Part shown: one piece after another, positions 32,342-32,407 of the stretch
Layout: each line of letters begins with the position of its first letter
Position numbering within the stretch: position 1 is the first letter of the stretch
Source of the DNA: Alphaproteobacteria bacterium
GTDB taxonomy: Bacteria > Pseudomonadota > Alphaproteobacteria > SHVZ01
Direction: 5' to 3'
Assembly (NCBI GenBank): GCA_016869375.1
Contig: VGEH01000043.1
Location: 1 to 32,407, forward strand
DNA length: 32,407 nt
Notes under the pieces: model-generated
Databases searched by the model: none
The model's input: only the letters and a program-made list of their open reading frames with translations
What the model was told of the DNA's origin: nothing
Translations under genes and position numbers: made by a program

Positions 32342-32407
32342 TCAGGCGGCGGCTCCGGATTGTGGGACCTGCGGCTGATAGAGTGGCCGCATGTTCATGT
32401 AGCACCT
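32342..32407 (-). CDS. IS256-family transposase, C-terminal fragment
   Basis: The last 21 codons read RCYMNMRPLYQPQVPQSG followed by three alanines and TGA at 32344-32342. The MNMRPLYQ ending fits the C-termini of alphaproteobacterial IS256 transposases, and it lies directly inside the terminal repeat. The remaining protein is outside the window. Confidence 0.7.
   Translation of the reverse strand, partial: RCYMNMRPLYQPQVPQSGAAA

Larger units (their letters stand above)
32312..32407 (-). mobile_element. IS256-family insertion sequence, right-hand fragment (3' end of the element)
   Basis: The terminal repeat begins at 32312 and the transposase stop lies 30 bp inside. It has the same orientation as the copy at 1-180. 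The outer flank (to 32311) is not a duplicate of 181-189, so the two fragments are from different insertions, consistent with an assembly that stopped in a multi-copy element. Confidence 0.8.

Overview
The window looks like a stretch of chromosome from a GC-rich alphaproteobacterium. The protein families fit this: two PAS_5-family proteins, DUF2165, tandem Rhodobacter-type PmtA methyltransferases and a VapBC/FitAB-like module. Rhodospirillales/Reyranella-like or Hyphomicrobiales are my best guesses, but this is inference. No rRNA, tRNA, CRISPR array or replication origin was seen. Coding density is very high, several neighbouring genes overlap by 1-4 nt, and no gene-free stretch exceeds 300 bases.

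Both ends of the window lie inside copies of an IS256-family insertion sequence in the same orientation: the transposase N-terminus at 1-115 and the C-terminus at 32342-32407. This is what a contig broken at a repeat would look like. The left copy truncates a PAS_5 gene.

Layout. 1-1.2 kb: IS end and two PAS_5 proteins. 1.2-6.5 kb: a HAD hydrolase and a four-gene sugar-type ABC importer (Tat-exported binding protein, two permeases, UgpC/MalK-type ATPase), with a strong hairpin after the binding-protein gene. 6.7-7.2 kb: a small overlapping gene pair (DUF4258-like and DUF2283). 7.2-12.3 kb: a tightly coupled operon rmlC-rmlB-rmlD-rmlA-aspS making dTDP-L-rhamnose plus aspartyl-tRNA synthetase. 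12.5-16.9 kb: small accessory genes: a VapBC/FitAB-like toxin-antitoxin module, NIPSNAP and ABM proteins, a His-rich YqjI-like PadR regulator with a palindromic operator, a VOC protein, DUF2165 and a GNAT. 16.9-25.8 kb: surface glycan genes (asnB-type amidotransferase, two GT4-like and one WbbL-like GT2 glycosyltransferase, a Wzx-like flippase, a methyltransferase), interrupted by a RES-domain toxin and its antitoxin. 26-27.2 kb: two tandem phosphatidylethanolamine N-methyltransferase paralogues. 27.4-31 kb: a DegP/HtrA protease followed by an OmpR/EnvZ-type two-component system. 31.2-32.3 kb: a general-stress-protein-like protein and a PepSY-like secreted protein.

The rml operon supplies the activated rhamnose that the WbbL-like transferase at 22.7-23.7 kb could use, and the flippase would export the product, so 7-12 kb and 17-26 kb probably serve one cell-surface polysaccharide. 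The most novel-looking signal is a family of 130-210 bp hairpin-rich intergenic repeats with terminal inverted repeats. Three copies are present (18835-18966, 24965-25170, 31008-31190), each filling a gap 1-8 nt from a stop codon. In two cases the repeat end supplies the ribosome-binding site directly before the GTG start codon of a glycan gene.
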